Assembly: GCA_964017185.1 (NCBI GenBank)
Contig: OZ024870.1
Coordinates: forward strand, 36,066,139 to 36,130,138
Direction of reading: 5' to 3'
DNA from: Rugalucina vietnamica
Taxonomy: Eukaryota > Mollusca > Bivalvia > Lucinida > Lucinidae
Length of the DNA stretch: 64,000 nucleotides
Part shown: positions 31,296-42,022 of the stretch, one piece after another
Layout of the letters: every line of letters starts with the position of its first letter
Position numbering within the stretch: the first letter of the stretch is position 1
Translations under genes and position numbers: made by a program
The notes under the pieces: generated by a model
Told to the model about the DNA's origin: nothing
What the model saw: only the letters and a program-made list of their open reading frames with translations
Database searches by the model: none

Positions 31296-33065
31296 ATGGC
31301 AACATCAACCGAGAACATCATCGTGTCAACTGCAACAGACGTAAACGGCGTACATCGGGCTTCATCATCTACACACACGGTCGTTACTAGGACTTACCCT
31401 ACATCACCATCGTCGCCTAGCAACAACGTTGGTGACGGAAACGATGGTCCAAGCTGGGGACTCATAATACCAATTTTATTGATCGGTCTGTTCTTGGTTT
31501 GTGTGGCGTTTTGTCTGTACTGGCACAAGTGGCGCGACAAGAGGCCCGCGGGGGACCAAACTGGACCCAACGCTGCACTATCGTTCCAACGTAGTTACAG
31601 GGGAAGTAAATCTAACCGTGGGATGGACACTATGCGGGATTCAACCAGATCCACAACGCCGCTAAGAAGTAGCGTTAGATCTAATGAAAAAATAAAAGCC
31701 AAACAAAATAGTTTCAAAGTGACTAACGTAAATGTTATTCCAGTTCAGAGGCCGTCGACCGGCAAGTGCTCATTCTACTGGGACCAGAATCACTGGAAAG
31801 TTTGCCCCTACCCCGCTACTATGACGGCATCTCGGCACAGTGGATCGCGTCCTCTGTCTCCTATAACGGAGGTTGATTCTCCAAATAAACTGTCGGAACT
31901 GTCCAGAAATTATGACGTTAGCGCACAACCGTCAGATTTTTCACCGTACCATTTAACGTGGATAACGCCGAATCCACCTCCGTCGTATGAACAGTCTGAA
32001 TCAAGATGTGTGCAAAACCAGAGCGGCTGTCCGATACAAGTTATAGCAGCAGGCGCGCATCATGGTGTCGACCATTTGCAGAGCTATCAACAGTGCAAGA
32101 ACTCCCCGTTCTACCCCAACAATAACACGCCGACCACGGAATGTGACGCCGAGTCCGTCAATGACGAGGGTTCTCAGATACGGTTCATTGACGATATTGC
32201 GAGTTCACAGTATACGAGCTACCCTGCAAGTTCAACTATGTCAAGGTCGAATCCCGGCTTCTCTGCCAGTCCCGATAGTGACAACAGAAGCACGTCGATG
32301 GCGTCATCGTACCCAGAAACATCATACCAACCGTCATCGCATCAAAGTGAGCGTATGTCGGGATATCATAACTCGGGAATGACGTCGTTGAGCGAAGCAT
32401 ACGGCGAGAACATGAGCCTTCCCAGTAGCATTTCACAGTTCCAGCAGCAAGCTACGGTCATTGAAGATCCGAACAACAATAGTATCGTTGTGCCGAACTC
32501 TTACCTATCATTTCCTGCAGTCAAGGGCCTGAACTACACCCTGGCTAGCAGTCTGGAATCATCAGAGAGCACCCGCTATTCTGACAACACCTCTATGCTT
32601 CCGAACGTTGGGAGTAGTAGTAATACAACTGGAGTTCAGTCTTCTTACGGGCTCCGATCTCTGCCGTTAAGTAACGACCATAGCGGCAACGTCAGTCAAG
32701 AGGACCTATCGAACCTAGTAGACGAAATGTCATCCATTCGACCTAATTCGTCAGCAGAACCAACAGCACGCGTAATCAGCATATCTGGGCAGAGTTTTGC
32801 TGTAGATTCTCATCAATGTGTTATTCCTGAGGAGGGACCCGTTTCAGCGAGCTCGACGAACGAGGTTTCGTTTCTCTGGGACAATTTTCCTCTAAATGAG
32901 GAACCGATTATGGTGCGTTCGAATCCCGAACTGCCCCTACACGATAGAGATCAGCAGTTGTACAGGAAACAAACTCTCGAACGCTCTCCGAGGAAATCCC
33001 TCGAGCGCTCACACAGAATGTCGTTCCAAGTGCCGGTCTTGAGTGAGAAACAATACTGGGTCTGA
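31296..33065 (+). CDS. Single-pass membrane protein with PPxY and PDZ-ligand motifs, copy 1
   Basis: Long intact frame; ATG at 31296 (G at -3 and +4) gives 589 aa. The upstream CTCTCATTTCAG is a strong acceptor ending at 31286, so this is probably the main coding exon behind a 5' exon. No signal peptide is seen. A Ser/Thr-rich N-terminus (1-53) is followed by one hydrophobic helix at about 55-75 (LIIPILLIGLFLVCVAFCLY) with basic HKWRDKR after it, suggesting outside N-terminus and cytoplasmic tail. The ~510-residue tail is Ser-rich and probably disordered. It has NPPPSYEQ, a PPxY ligand for WW domains as in Nedd4-type ligases, and ends EKQYWV, a class II PDZ ligand. The family is not recognised. 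Function is open; an adaptor or scaffold role is a guess. Confidence 0.8.
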   Translation: MATSTENIIVSTATDVNGVHRASSSTHTVVTRTYPTSPSSPSNNVGDGNDGPSWGLIIPILLIGLFLVCVAFCLYWHKWRDKRPAGDQTGPNAALSFQRSYRGSKSNRGMDTMRDSTRSTTPLRSSVRSNEKIKAKQNSFKVTNVNVIPVQRPSTGKCSFYWDQNHWKVCPYPATMTASRHSGSRPLSPITEVDSPNKLSELSRNYDVSAQPSDFSPYHLTWITPNPPPSYEQSESRCVQNQSGCPIQVIAAGAHHGVDHLQSYQQCKNSPFYPNNNTPTTECDAESVNDEGSQIRFIDDIASSQYTSYPASSTMSRSNPGFSASPDSDNRSTSMASSYPETSYQPSSHQSERMSGYHNSGMTSLSEAYGENMSLPSSISQFQQQATVIEDPNNNSIVVPNSYLSFPAVKGLNYTLASSLESSESTRYSDNTSMLPNVGSSSNTTGVQSSYGLRSLPLSNDHSGNVSQEDLSNLVDEMSSIRPNSSAEPTARVISISGQSFAVDSHQCVIPEEGPVSASSTNEVSFLWDNFPLNEEPIMVRSNPELPLHDRDQQLYRKQTLERSPRKSLERSHRMSFQVPVLSEKQYWV

Positions 33066-33084
33066 GATCAGAGAGACTACTACG

Positions 33085-33561
33085 GAGTCAAGTCGCTGCG
33101 AGAGAAAGCTAACGATCTGGGTTTCCGACCAGGCCTCGAGGTTATAAAGCTTTTCTCAAGCTCAGCTCAGCTGAGCATGAAATTTCAACTGCTCATAAAT
33201 GTTGAAATAGTCAAAATTAGTTGAAAATTCAGGTTCAGATCTCATAAACTAGTAATTTATCCTGCTAATAAATGTTAAAATGCCAACAATTGTTGGCATT
33301 TTAACATTTATGAGCAGGATAAATTTTAGTCTCAGCTGAGCTGAGCATGAAAAAAGTTTTATAACCTCGGGACCAGGTCCGACACAACCTAGGTTGTACA
33401 GTTGAAGTCTGAGATTTCTGATTTAGAGAGAAGAGGCGTCATACTATAATTATATGTTCAAGCGAAAACAAGGGCGCTGATCAGCTTCGCAGTTACTGCG
33501 AAGCTGATCTGCGCCTTTGTTTTCGCATATGCAGATTGTTGGTTTTCTCATGAGGCGGCTC
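33085..33561 (-). mobile_element. GAGCC-family MITE, copy 13 (unit 1), with nested element
   Basis: Starts about 20-25 bp after the stop codon of the membrane-protein gene, so it is probably part of the 3' UTR. The left terminus has decayed; the right ends GGCTC before ATAT. The palindrome is at about 33464-33525. A 237-bp element interrupts it. Confidence 0.8.
33134..33370. mobile_element. 237-bp foldback element nested in the MITE (hAT-like)
   Basis: Ends CCTCGAGGTTATAAAGC and its imperfect complement; inner arms GCTCAGCTCAGCTGAGCATG and a hairpin around GCCAACAATTGTTGGC. Flanked by GACCAGG (33127-33133 and 33371-33377), a 7-bp exact duplication (8 bp with one mismatch), compatible with hAT insertion. 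Confidence 0.78.
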
Positions 33562-33565
33562 ATAT

Positions 33566-33910
33566 GTCGCATCGCGAGAAACCCTGTCTTTGCCATTTGC
33601 GACCAGGTCCTTAAATCAGCTATGCTTTAAAATTATCACAAAATAAGGCTACATGCTTGAAGTTTTGGATTTAGAAAATAACCAGAAACATATAAACTGT
33701 ATCCCATGTAGATCTAGTGGAAACAGACGCGCTAATAAGCTGGGTTGAATATGCCTTTGTTTTTGCATTTGTCATAAGTAGGACTTCTCATGCATGCGCC
33801 ATAAGTAGGATTTCTCTTGACGCGAGAACAGGCTCTTTCTGTGAAAGTTTCGCAAGGGACTTTGTTTTGAAAGAGATACATATTTCTGCATATTTTGTTG
33901 CAATAAATGA
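33566..33910. repeat. Diverged MITE relative and probable 3' UTR end
   Basis: CGCATCGCGAGAAACCCTG, GACCAGGTCC and GCCTTTGTTTTTGCATTTG are weakened versions of GAGCC-family words. AATAAA at 33902-33907 could be the polyadenylation signal of the membrane-protein gene. The same layout recurs in unit 2. Confidence 0.45.
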
Positions 33911-34309
33911 AACCGCACATTTACAATGATTTATTTCCTCCATTTACGGCTGTTGTTCAGGTTTATCTGTTGAGCCGTTGGGTTTGGTTTGGCCATAGCT
34001 TGATCAACAATCTTTCAGTCATATCGGGATGCCGTCGCTCCCTTAACCAGTGCGATGGGGGTGGGGGGTGTGGGGCTTCAAGTGTCGTGGCTCTTAGGCT
34101 ATGAAGGATGCAACACGATGGGGGTAGGTATGCAACCGAGCACCCTCACTTAACTTGAAGGCTTGGATGTGAGCATATAGTATGTTTTCCCCCATCGAGA
34201 AAACATGTCCACGAATGTCGAATTTTTTCTGCTGATTTTTTTTTTTTATTTTACAGCATTAAACATTATTGAATATTGTATGGGCACGTTTTCGTAATTT
34301 GCGTTCATA

Positions 34310-34392
34310 TGCTCAAGATTTGGCTCCACCCCGACATGACTGAAAATTTGTTGACTGGGAAAATAACCCTTATCCGAAACAAACAAAACAAT
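34310..34392 (+). mobile_element. SINE family A, 3' fragment (unit 1)
   Basis: CCCGACATGACTGAAAATTT and TTGACTGGGAAAATAACCCT with a CAAACAAA tail; repeated at 39021-39103 in unit 2. Confidence 0.6.
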
Positions 34393-34467
34393 ATGGACTG
34401 TTTGAAGTCTTGGAGCATCGATGGACATGGAAGTAAACCAACAATCTGATTTTGTAGAAGTTTTTTT

Positions 34468-35121
34468 AGCTCGCCTGTACGAAAGTACAGGAAGAGCTAT
34501 TGCAGTCACCCCGGCGTCGGCGTCGGCGTTGGCGTTAGCGTTAGCGTCGGCGTCGGCGTTGCTCAAAATGTTAAAGTTTTTGGTTAAAGTTTTTATGAGT
34601 CTATATCTCTTGAAGTTGTAGATGGATCAAGTTGATACTTTGCATGTTGGTAGATATTGGTCTGAAGATTTCTGCTGAACCATCATGACCCACCTGGGTG
34701 ACCTTGAGGTCAAGGTCACGGACTTAGAAATTTTGTGTTAAAGTTTTTGGTTAAAGTTTTTATGAGTCTATATCTCTTGAAGTTGTTGATGGATCAAGTT
34801 GATACTTTGCATGTTGGTAGATATTGGTCTGACATTTTATTCTGTACCATCATGACCCACCTGGGTGACCTTGAGGTCAAGGTTACGGACTTAGAAGTTT
34901 TGTTTTAGAGTTTTTTGTTAATGTTTTTATAAGTCTATATCTCTTGGATATATAGATGGATCAAGTTGATACTTTGCATGTTGGTAGATATTGGTCTGAA
35001 GTTTTATGCTGTCACGACCCACCTGAGTGACATTGAGGTCAAGGTCTTTGGTCATAGATTTAATAGATTTAGTGGCAAAGCACAAGTCAGGCGAGCTACG
35101 CTGTCCTGCGACAGCTCTTAT
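34468..35121 (+). mobile_element. Helentron/'pearl'-like element, unit 2 copy
   Basis: Same sequence as 29746-30399. It lies between the two gene copies and could supply regulatory sequence to the second, which has no copy of the candidate first exon. Confidence 0.82.
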
Positions 35122-36008
35122 TTTCTTTGGTGTTAATCTAGATTATCTAGATTTATCCGGTGGCATCTTCGACCTCTGATAATTGATAACTGTAATGTGC
35201 GAATTGCATGAACAAAGTGAACACAACCGTTAATTCTCATAGGTATTAAAAAAGCTACTGGTACAGAACAGATACGTCGCAGATAAGAATGGAACGTAGT
35301 ACATACGCCGTAGATACGTCACGCGTACACTTCATACGCCATACATACGTCACACGTACGTAGCACATACGCATTGATACGCCGTACATACGACAGTGAA
35401 ATTCCGTACGAATACAGATACGTCACGGATACGCCACGGGAACGTAACAGGAACGTCACACGTACGTGGTACATACGTCGCTCGAGCAAAATACGGCTCA
35501 GACCTCGGCGTATCGAAATTTTCATAGATACGTGAGCGATACGCCGCTGATACGCGAATGTTTGACAGAACTATAAGATTACTGTTTAGCGCGATCTTAT
35601 TGAAAATGGCGGGATTAAGATGATCGTAGAATTCCGCGAACTTTGAATTCTTCTAACTTTTTAGTGACCGTACAAAAGTAAGCATTAATTATTGAAGCTT
35701 TATAAATTACCTTTAATTCAACCGCAGGGTTTAAAAATTGTTAATGGCAAGCACTTGAAGTGGTATTTCGATAGAGGCCTTTGTCATTTAGGCCTATGAT
35801 ACAACAACAACAACAACAACAACAACAACTACAACTACAACAGTAAACAGCGATCTTAAAGATTGTGGTATTCGACGAGTGTCCCTGACTGAATAGTTTG
35901 GACTCCCCACTTTTGTCTTTCATGAGGCATCATTGCTTATAGGCTGTTTCTTATAAAATAGAAAGACTGTCAGGCTTTATAATTTTGCTCTCATTTCAGA
36001 CTTTTGTC

Positions 36009-37778
36009 ATGGCAACATCAACCGAGAACATCATCGTGTCAACTGCAACAGACGTAAACGGCGTACATCGGGCTTCATCATCTACACACACGGTCGTTAC
36101 TAGGACTTACCCTACATCACCATCGTCGCCTAGCAACAACGTTGGTGACGGAAACGATGGTCCAAGCTGGGGACTCATAATACCAATTTTATTGATCGGT
36201 CTGTTCTTGGTTTGTGTGGCGTTTTGTCTGTACTGGCACAAGTGGCGCGACAAGAGGCCCGCGGGGGACCAAACTGGACCCAACGCTGCACTATCGTTCC
36301 AACGTAGTTACAGGGGAAGTAAATCTAACCGTGGGATGGACACTATGCGGGATTCAACCAGATCCACAACGCCGCTAAGAAGTAGCGTTAGATCTAATGA
36401 AAAAATAAAAGCCAAACAAAATAGTTTCAAAGTGACTAACGTAAATGTTATTCCAGTTCAGAGGCCGTCGACCGGCAAGTGCTCATTCTACTGGGACCAG
36501 AATCACTGGAAAGTTTGCCCCTACCCCGCTACTATGACGGCATCTCGGCACAGTGGATCGCGTCCTCTGTCTCCTATAACGGAGGTTGATTCTCCAAATA
36601 AACTGTCGGAACTGTCCAGAAATTATGACGTTAGCGCACAACCGTCAGATTTTTCACCGTACCATTTAACGTGGATAACGCCGAATCCACCTCCGTCGTA
36701 TGAACAGTCTGAATCAAGATGTGTGCAAAACCAGAGCGGCTGTCCGATACAAGTTATAGCAGCAGGCGCGCATCATGGTGTCGACCATTTGCAGAGCTAT
36801 CAACAGTGCAAGAACTCCCCGTTCTACCCCAACAATAACACGCCGACCACGGAATGTGACGCCGAGTCCGTCAATGACGAGGGTTCTCAGATACGGTTCA
36901 TTGACGATATTGCGAGTTCACAGTATACGAGCTACCCTGCAAGTTCAACTATGTCAAGGTCGAATCCCGGCTTCTCTGCCAGTCCCGATAGTGACAACAG
37001 AAGCACGTCGATGGCGTCATCGTACCCAGAAACATCATACCAACCGTCATCGCATCAAAGTGAGCGTATGTCGGGATATCATAACTCGGGAATGACGTCG
37101 TTGAGCGAAGCATACGGCGAGAACATGAGCCTTCCCAGTAGCATTTCACAGTTCCAGCAGCAAGCTACGGTCATTGAAGATCCGAACAACAATAGTATCG
37201 TTGTGCCGAACTCTTACCTATCATTTCCTGCAGTCAAGGGCCTGAACTACACCCTGGCTAGCAGTCTGGAATCATCAGAGAGCACCCGCTATTCTGACAA
37301 CACCTCTATGCTTCCGAACGTTGGGAGTAGTAGTAATACAACTGGAGTTCAGTCTTCTTACGGGCTCCGATCTCTGCCGTTAAGTAACGACCATAGCGGC
37401 AACGTCAGTCAAGAGGACCTATCGAACCTAGTAGACGAAATGTCATCCATTCGACCTAATTCGTCAGCAGAACCAACAGCACGCGTAATCAGCATATCTG
37501 GGCAGAGTTTTGCTGTAGATTCTCATCAATGTGTTATTCCTGAGGAGGGACCCGTTTCAGCGAGCTCGACGAACGAGGTTTCGTTTCTCTGGGACAATTT
37601 TCCTCTAAATGAGGAACCGATTATGGTGCGTTCGAATCCCGAACTGCCCCTACACGATAGAGATCAGCAGTTGTACAGGAAACAAACTCTCGAACGCTCT
37701 CCGAGGAAATCCCTCGAGCGCTCACACAGAATGTCGTTCCAAGTGCCGGTCTTGAGTGAGAAACAATACTGGGTCTGA
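36009..37778 (+). CDS. Single-pass membrane protein with PPxY and PDZ-ligand motifs, copy 2
   Basis: Encodes the same 589-aa protein as 31296-33065, with the same acceptor (ending 35999). It may be an independent gene, an alternative last exon spliced from the same upstream exon, or an assembly artefact. No inactivating change is visible. Confidence 0.78.
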   Translation: MATSTENIIVSTATDVNGVHRASSSTHTVVTRTYPTSPSSPSNNVGDGNDGPSWGLIIPILLIGLFLVCVAFCLYWHKWRDKRPAGDQTGPNAALSFQRSYRGSKSNRGMDTMRDSTRSTTPLRSSVRSNEKIKAKQNSFKVTNVNVIPVQRPSTGKCSFYWDQNHWKVCPYPATMTASRHSGSRPLSPITEVDSPNKLSELSRNYDVSAQPSDFSPYHLTWITPNPPPSYEQSESRCVQNQSGCPIQVIAAGAHHGVDHLQSYQQCKNSPFYPNNNTPTTECDAESVNDEGSQIRFIDDIASSQYTSYPASSTMSRSNPGFSASPDSDNRSTSMASSYPETSYQPSSHQSERMSGYHNSGMTSLSEAYGENMSLPSSISQFQQQATVIEDPNNNSIVVPNSYLSFPAVKGLNYTLASSLESSESTRYSDNTSMLPNVGSSSNTTGVQSSYGLRSLPLSNDHSGNVSQEDLSNLVDEMSSIRPNSSAEPTARVISISGQSFAVDSHQCVIPEEGPVSASSTNEVSFLWDNFPLNEEPIMVRSNPELPLHDRDQQLYRKQTLERSPRKSLERSHRMSFQVPVLSEKQYWV

Positions 37779-37797
37779 GATCAGAGAGACTACTACG

Positions 37798-38274
37798 GAG
37801 TCAAGTCGCTGCGAGAGAAAGCTAACGATCTGGGTTTCCGACCAGGCCTCGAGGTTATAAAGCTTTTCTCAAGCTCAGCTCAGCTGAGCATGAAATTTCA
37901 ACTGCTCATAAATGTTGAAATAGTCAAAATTAGTTGAAAATTCAGGTTCAGATCTCATAAACTAGTAATTTATCCTGCTAATAAATGTTAAAATGCCAAC
38001 AATTGTTGGCATTTTAACATTTATGAGCAGGATAAATTTTAGTCTCAGCTGAGCTGAGCATGAAAAAAGTTTTATAACCTCGGGACCAGGTCCGACACAA
38101 CCTAGGTTGTACAGTTGAAGTCTGAGATTTCTGATTTAGAGAGAAGAGGCGTCATACTATAATTATATGTTCAAGCGAAAACAAGGGCGCTGATCAGCTT
38201 CGCAGTTACTGCGAAGCTGATCTGCGCCTTTGTTTTCGCATATGCAGATTGTTGGTTTTCTCATGAGGCGGCTC
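37798..38274 (-). mobile_element. GAGCC-family MITE copy 13, unit 2, with nested element
   Basis: Counterpart of 33085-33561; the nested 237-bp element is at 37847-38083 with GACCAGG at 37840-37846 and 38084-38090. Confidence 0.8.
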
Positions 38275-39184
38275 ATATGTCGCATCGCGAGAAACCCTGT
38301 CTTTGCCATTTGCGACCAGGTCCTTAAATCAGCTATGCTTTAAAATTATCACAAAATAAGGCTACATGCTTGAAGTTTTGGATTTAGAAAATAACCAGAA
38401 ACATATAAACTGTATCCCATGTAGATCTAGTGGAAACAGACGCGCTAATAAGCTGGGTTGAATATGCCTTTGTTTTTGCATTTGTCATAAGTAGGACTTC
38501 TCATGCATGCGCCATAAGTAGGATTTCTCTTGACGCGAGAACAGGCTCTTTCTGTGAAAGTTTCGCAAGGGACTTTGTTTTGAAAGAGATACATATTTCT
38601 GCATATTTTGTTGCAATAAATGAAACCGCACATTTACAATGATTTATTTCCTCCATTTACGGCTGTTGTTCAGGTTTATCTGTTGAGCCGTTGGGTTTGG
38701 TTTGGCCATAGCTTGATCAACAATCTTTCAGTCATATCGGGATGCCGTCGCTCCCTTAACCAGTGCGATGGGGGTGGGGGGTGTGGGGCTTCAAGTGTCG
38801 TGGCTCTTAGGCTATGAAGGATGCAACACGATGGGGGTAGGTATGCAACCGAGCACCCTCACTTAACTTGAAGGCTTGGATGTGAGCATATAGTATGTTT
38901 TCCCCCATCGAGAAAACATGTCCACGAATGTCGAATTTTTTCTGCTGATTTTTTTTTTATTTTACAGCATTAAACATTATTGAATATTGTATGGGCACGT
39001 TTTCGTAATTTGCGTTCATATGCTCAAGATTTGGCTCCACCCCGACATGACTGAAAATTTGTTGACTGGGAAAATAACCCTTATCCGAAACAAACAAAAC
39101 AATATGGACTGTTTGAAGTCTTGGAGCATCGATGGACATGGAAGTAAACCAACAATCTGATTTTGTAGAAGGTTTGGTATAATT

Positions 39185-39419
39185 GAGCCTCGACGCGAGA
39201 AAACCGGTCTTCGGGGTTTCCGACCAGGTCCGACACAAACCGGCCTGTACAAGCTCAGAAAAGAGCTAGAAGCTTGAAATTTCGGATTTAAGTAGAAGAG
39301 AAATAGTACTATCCGTGTAGCGAAAACAAAGGCGCTGATCAGCTTCGCGGTTACCGCGAAGCTGATCTGCGCCTTTGTTTTCGCCTATGCCAATTGTTGT
39401 TTTTCTCATGCACAGGCTC
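39185..39419 (-). mobile_element. GAGCC-family MITE, copy 14
   Basis: Full-length reverse copy starting 14 bp after the end of duplication unit 2; flanks AATT and ATAT do not match. Confidence 0.87.
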
Positions 39420-39545
39420 ATATATAAATGATTATATATAGCGGGTATATCCTGGGATAGGTTTTATCAAAGAATTCTAGACAAATGATTGTCCTTTATG
39501 TGTCATATATGTATCACATAAACACTGACCGTCAAGAAATGATTT

Positions 39546-39796
39546 GAGCCACCGCATGGGAAAACCAACAATCTGCATGGGCAAAAACAAAGGCGCAGAT
39601 CAGCTTCGCAGTATTAACTGCGAAGCTAATCAGTGCCTTTGTTTTCGACCTGTTGTTTCGCTACCCAGGATGATAGTACAATTCCTCTACTTTCTAAATC
39701 CAAAATTTCCTGCCTCTAATCATCTTCTGTGAATGAGAGCCCGGTTTGTGTCAGACCTGGTCGGAAACCCAAATTGTTTTTCTCATGCACAGGCTC
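39546..39796 (+). mobile_element. GAGCC-family MITE, copy 15
   Basis: Forward copy with ATTT on both sides, 117 bp beyond the stop codon of the PGRP gene. It carries a short internal duplication after the palindrome. Confidence 0.9.
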
Positions 39797-39913
39797 ATTT
39801 AAAATTAGACAAGGACAACAGTCGTTTGATGAAACTTGGTCATAAGTCCTCTTTCCGTGCTAATGTAAGGCCTAACTTTGTCACGTAGCGGCTAGCGGTC
39901 ACGGGTAAACATA

Positions 39914-40071
39914 TCATGCGTGCCCGGCAGTCCAGTGTGGCCACTTTGTAACTTCAGCATATAAGGCATTCCCGGGACAGATGGTAGACACTGCCTGACG
40001 GTGGCCGTAGAGTTTGTAGTTGGACGATAGCTTACCAAGTTTCACTCCACACTCTATAAGATCTTTGGTCG
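39914..40071 (-). CDS. PGRP-S exon 5 (C-terminus, zinc ligands His208 and Cys216)
   Basis: Acceptor CGTTTCAG lies before base 40071. Two bases complete Ala185, then TKDLIECGVKLGKLSSNYKL, YGHRQAVSTICPG and WPHWTAGHA lead to stop TGA (39916-39914). The Cys pair typical of the PGRP core is present. No AATAAA is obvious before MITE copy 15. Confidence 0.93.
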
Positions 40072-40331
40072 CTGAAACGATATTTGAACAGTCATAATCT
40101 CTACCGTTTTATCTTGAACCTTGTATAATAAAAAGGTCCAGGAATGTTAAAATACAATTAAATTTAACTCTAAACCCAGGCACAATAAGAGAAAGAAACA
40201 GCAATACAAGATACAAAATTTTGCCAGACCTTGGGGATAAGCAAGATGACTAGCTCTTTCCCTGTGAGGTACCCATCCGGATAGCATCAGCCAAAGGTAA
40301 AGATGGCGAACGAGAGGTAGATAGAATAAAT

Positions 40332-40566
40332 GAGCCTCCTCATGAGAAAATACACAATTTGCATTTGCGAAAACAAAGACGCAGATCAGCTTCGCGGTCA
40401 CCGCGAAGCTGATCAGCGCCTTTGTTTTCACCACTCGGAAAGTACAATATCTCTTCTTCTTAAATCTGAAACTTCAAGCTTCTAGCTGTCTTCTGTGACT
40501 GTACAGCCCGGTTTCTGTCGGACCCGGTCAAACCCCACATTTTTTGGTTTTCTCATGAGACGGCTC
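40332..40566 (+). mobile_element. GAGCC-family MITE, copy 16
   Basis: Full-length copy with AAAT on both sides, in PGRP intron 4, 55 bp from exon 4. Confidence 0.9.
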
Positions 40567-40621
40567 AAATAGACAGCGTACGAGATGAAACACGAAATCA
40601 ATCAATAAACCCATAACAAAC

Positions 40622-40792
40622 CTTGAATTGCAGCACCGGTGGGTAAGCGAGACCTGAAATCTCCTATGAAGGAAGCGGCATATCCCTTCCTGTTAAATCC
40701 ATAAGTGTGAGCCCCTTCCCTATCCCAGCCACGTCCCTCGTAGATTTTACCATCCCCTCCAACTAAGAAGCTGTAGCCAATGTCACTCCAGC
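40622..40792 (-). CDS. PGRP-S exon 4
   Basis: Acceptor TTTCACAG lies before base 40792 and donor GTTTGTTATG after base 40622. Encodes residues 129-184 with the family signature WSDIGYSFLVGGDGKIYEGR, the GAHTYGFN loop and FIGDFRSRLP. Phase 1 at both ends. Confidence 0.95.
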
Positions 40793-40841
40793 CTGTGAAA
40801 CACAATTGCTTGACGGGAACACACCAATGAAAGCAATAAAT

Positions 40842-41000
40842 GCCTATGCATGAGAAAACAAACAATTTGGGTTCCCGACCATGTCCAACACAAACCAGCC
40901 TGTACAGTCACGGAAGCAGGTTGAAATTTCAGAAAAAAGTAGAAGATGAATTGTACTATCTATGCTGCGAAAACAATTACTATCTATGCTGCGAAAACAA
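40842..41000 (-). mobile_element. GAGCC-family MITE, copy 17, truncated
   Basis: Reverse-oriented left half next to AAAT (40838-40841). The palindrome is replaced by two copies of ACTATCTATGCTGCGAAAAC (about 40955-41001). Confidence 0.75.
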
Positions 41001-41035
41001 TGTCTCATTTTACTGGCAGTTCGAAATCTTCTAGA

Positions 41036-41508
41036 AATTGCATCATAAATGTTTGATCTCTAACTTTATTTGTCCAGTATAAAACAGTATATATCTATGA
41101 ATGTGAAGATCAGCTTGTATTTTGAAAGTCCTGTAGATAATCAAGTGTGCATAAAACATGGTTGCTTCGTGATCACTTTATATTTACATTTTTATTGCAA
41201 TTGCCCTGGATGAAAGTATCTTTCTTGATGATCTTCATTTCCCAATGAAAAACATTGAGTCACGTGATTTAGAGGCCACGCTTATGGGCTGGGCGACGTC
41301 AAAACCCATCCAGTGACGTTGTTTGTTTACTCTTGTTGTCGTGACGTTAGCCGCGTATCGCCATGACGTTAGGCGCGAAAATTTGACGTTTTGGCTGTTC
41401 CAAAATTACGTTAAGTCGGATTTAATGTCAAATAACATGAAAATGAACGGTGATACGCGCAATTAAAAATCTGATACTTGATTGATAATATAAAATGTAA
41501 ATATAAGT
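41036..41508. other. PGRP intron 3 sequence without recognised elements
   Basis: AT-rich with CpG-containing patches (41320-41400). No exon-like frame or repeat recognised. Confidence 0.5.
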
Positions 41509-41653
41509 ATTGAAAATCAGATTTTAGCTTTCACTGGCTGATGAAAAACATTAGCTGTTTTAATGTCTCCGAGAAGCCCTTCGGGCTTCACAGACATTAA
41601 AACAGCCTAATGTTTTTCATCATCCAGTGAAAGCTAAAATCTGAATTTCAATC
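41509..41653. mobile_element. Near-perfect foldback hairpin element
   Basis: Arms of about 65 bp (CAGATTTTAGCTTTCACTGG, AAAACATTAGCTGTTTTAAT and complements) meet at AGAAGCCC-TTCGGGCTTC. It lies in PGRP intron 3. No target duplication is defined. Confidence 0.75.
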
Positions 41654-41830
41654 CTTAAGTAAAACTGCTGTATATACTAGAATAGGCGAGGTTGCTTGGC
41701 TTTTCCAAACAAGCGATCCCGAGTTCTACCCACCCGTCTAGCACATTATATCACTGACCTCCCTCCCTCTAACGATTCGATCTGCCTCAGTTTAAGAAAA
41801 TTTGATATTGTTATGGAAGATTTTGTTTAC

Positions 41831-42022
41831 CTTTGGTATTCATGTGATACCTCTGTATCCCTCGCACCTGTCTTGAACACGAGGCAATGTTGTAGCACTC
41901 TGAAGTAACGGTGTGGTGAATGAAAAACATCCCCAGCGGATTGCGCACGTAGCTTTTGGATTTGGGAGTCATGGAACCCCAAGTGGCCCTTGATATGATG
42001 TTTATCTTGCCGCACACGTGAC
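41831..42022 (-). CDS. PGRP-S exon 3
   Basis: Acceptor TTTTTTCAG lies before base 42022 and donor GTAAACAAAATC after base 41831. Encodes residues 65-127: INIISRATWGSM opens the PGRP domain, GMFFIHHTVTSEC holds zinc ligand His99, and CSRQVRGIQRYHMNTK is the conserved helix. Phase 1 at both ends. Confidence 0.95.

Larger units (their letters stand above)
29739..34460 (+). repeat. Tandem duplication, unit 1 (4,722 bp)
   Basis: Unit 1 and unit 2 (34461-39171) follow head to tail with no intervening base. They appear identical except for simple-sequence length: the CAA run is 9 bp shorter and one T run 2 bp shorter in unit 2. Each unit starts with T7 and then the first base of a Helentron-like element, and ends ...TTTTGTAGAAG. 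Each carries the element, a CpG-rich element, one membrane-protein gene and a MITE. Confidence 0.95.
34461..39171 (+). repeat. Tandem duplication, unit 2 (4,711 bp)
   Basis: Second copy of 29739-34460. At its right end the sequence passes from TTTTGTAGAAG into GTTTGGTATA, which is unrelated to the start of the unit; the junction shows at most one base of microhomology. Near-identity means either a very recent event or an assembly duplicate. Confidence 0.95.
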
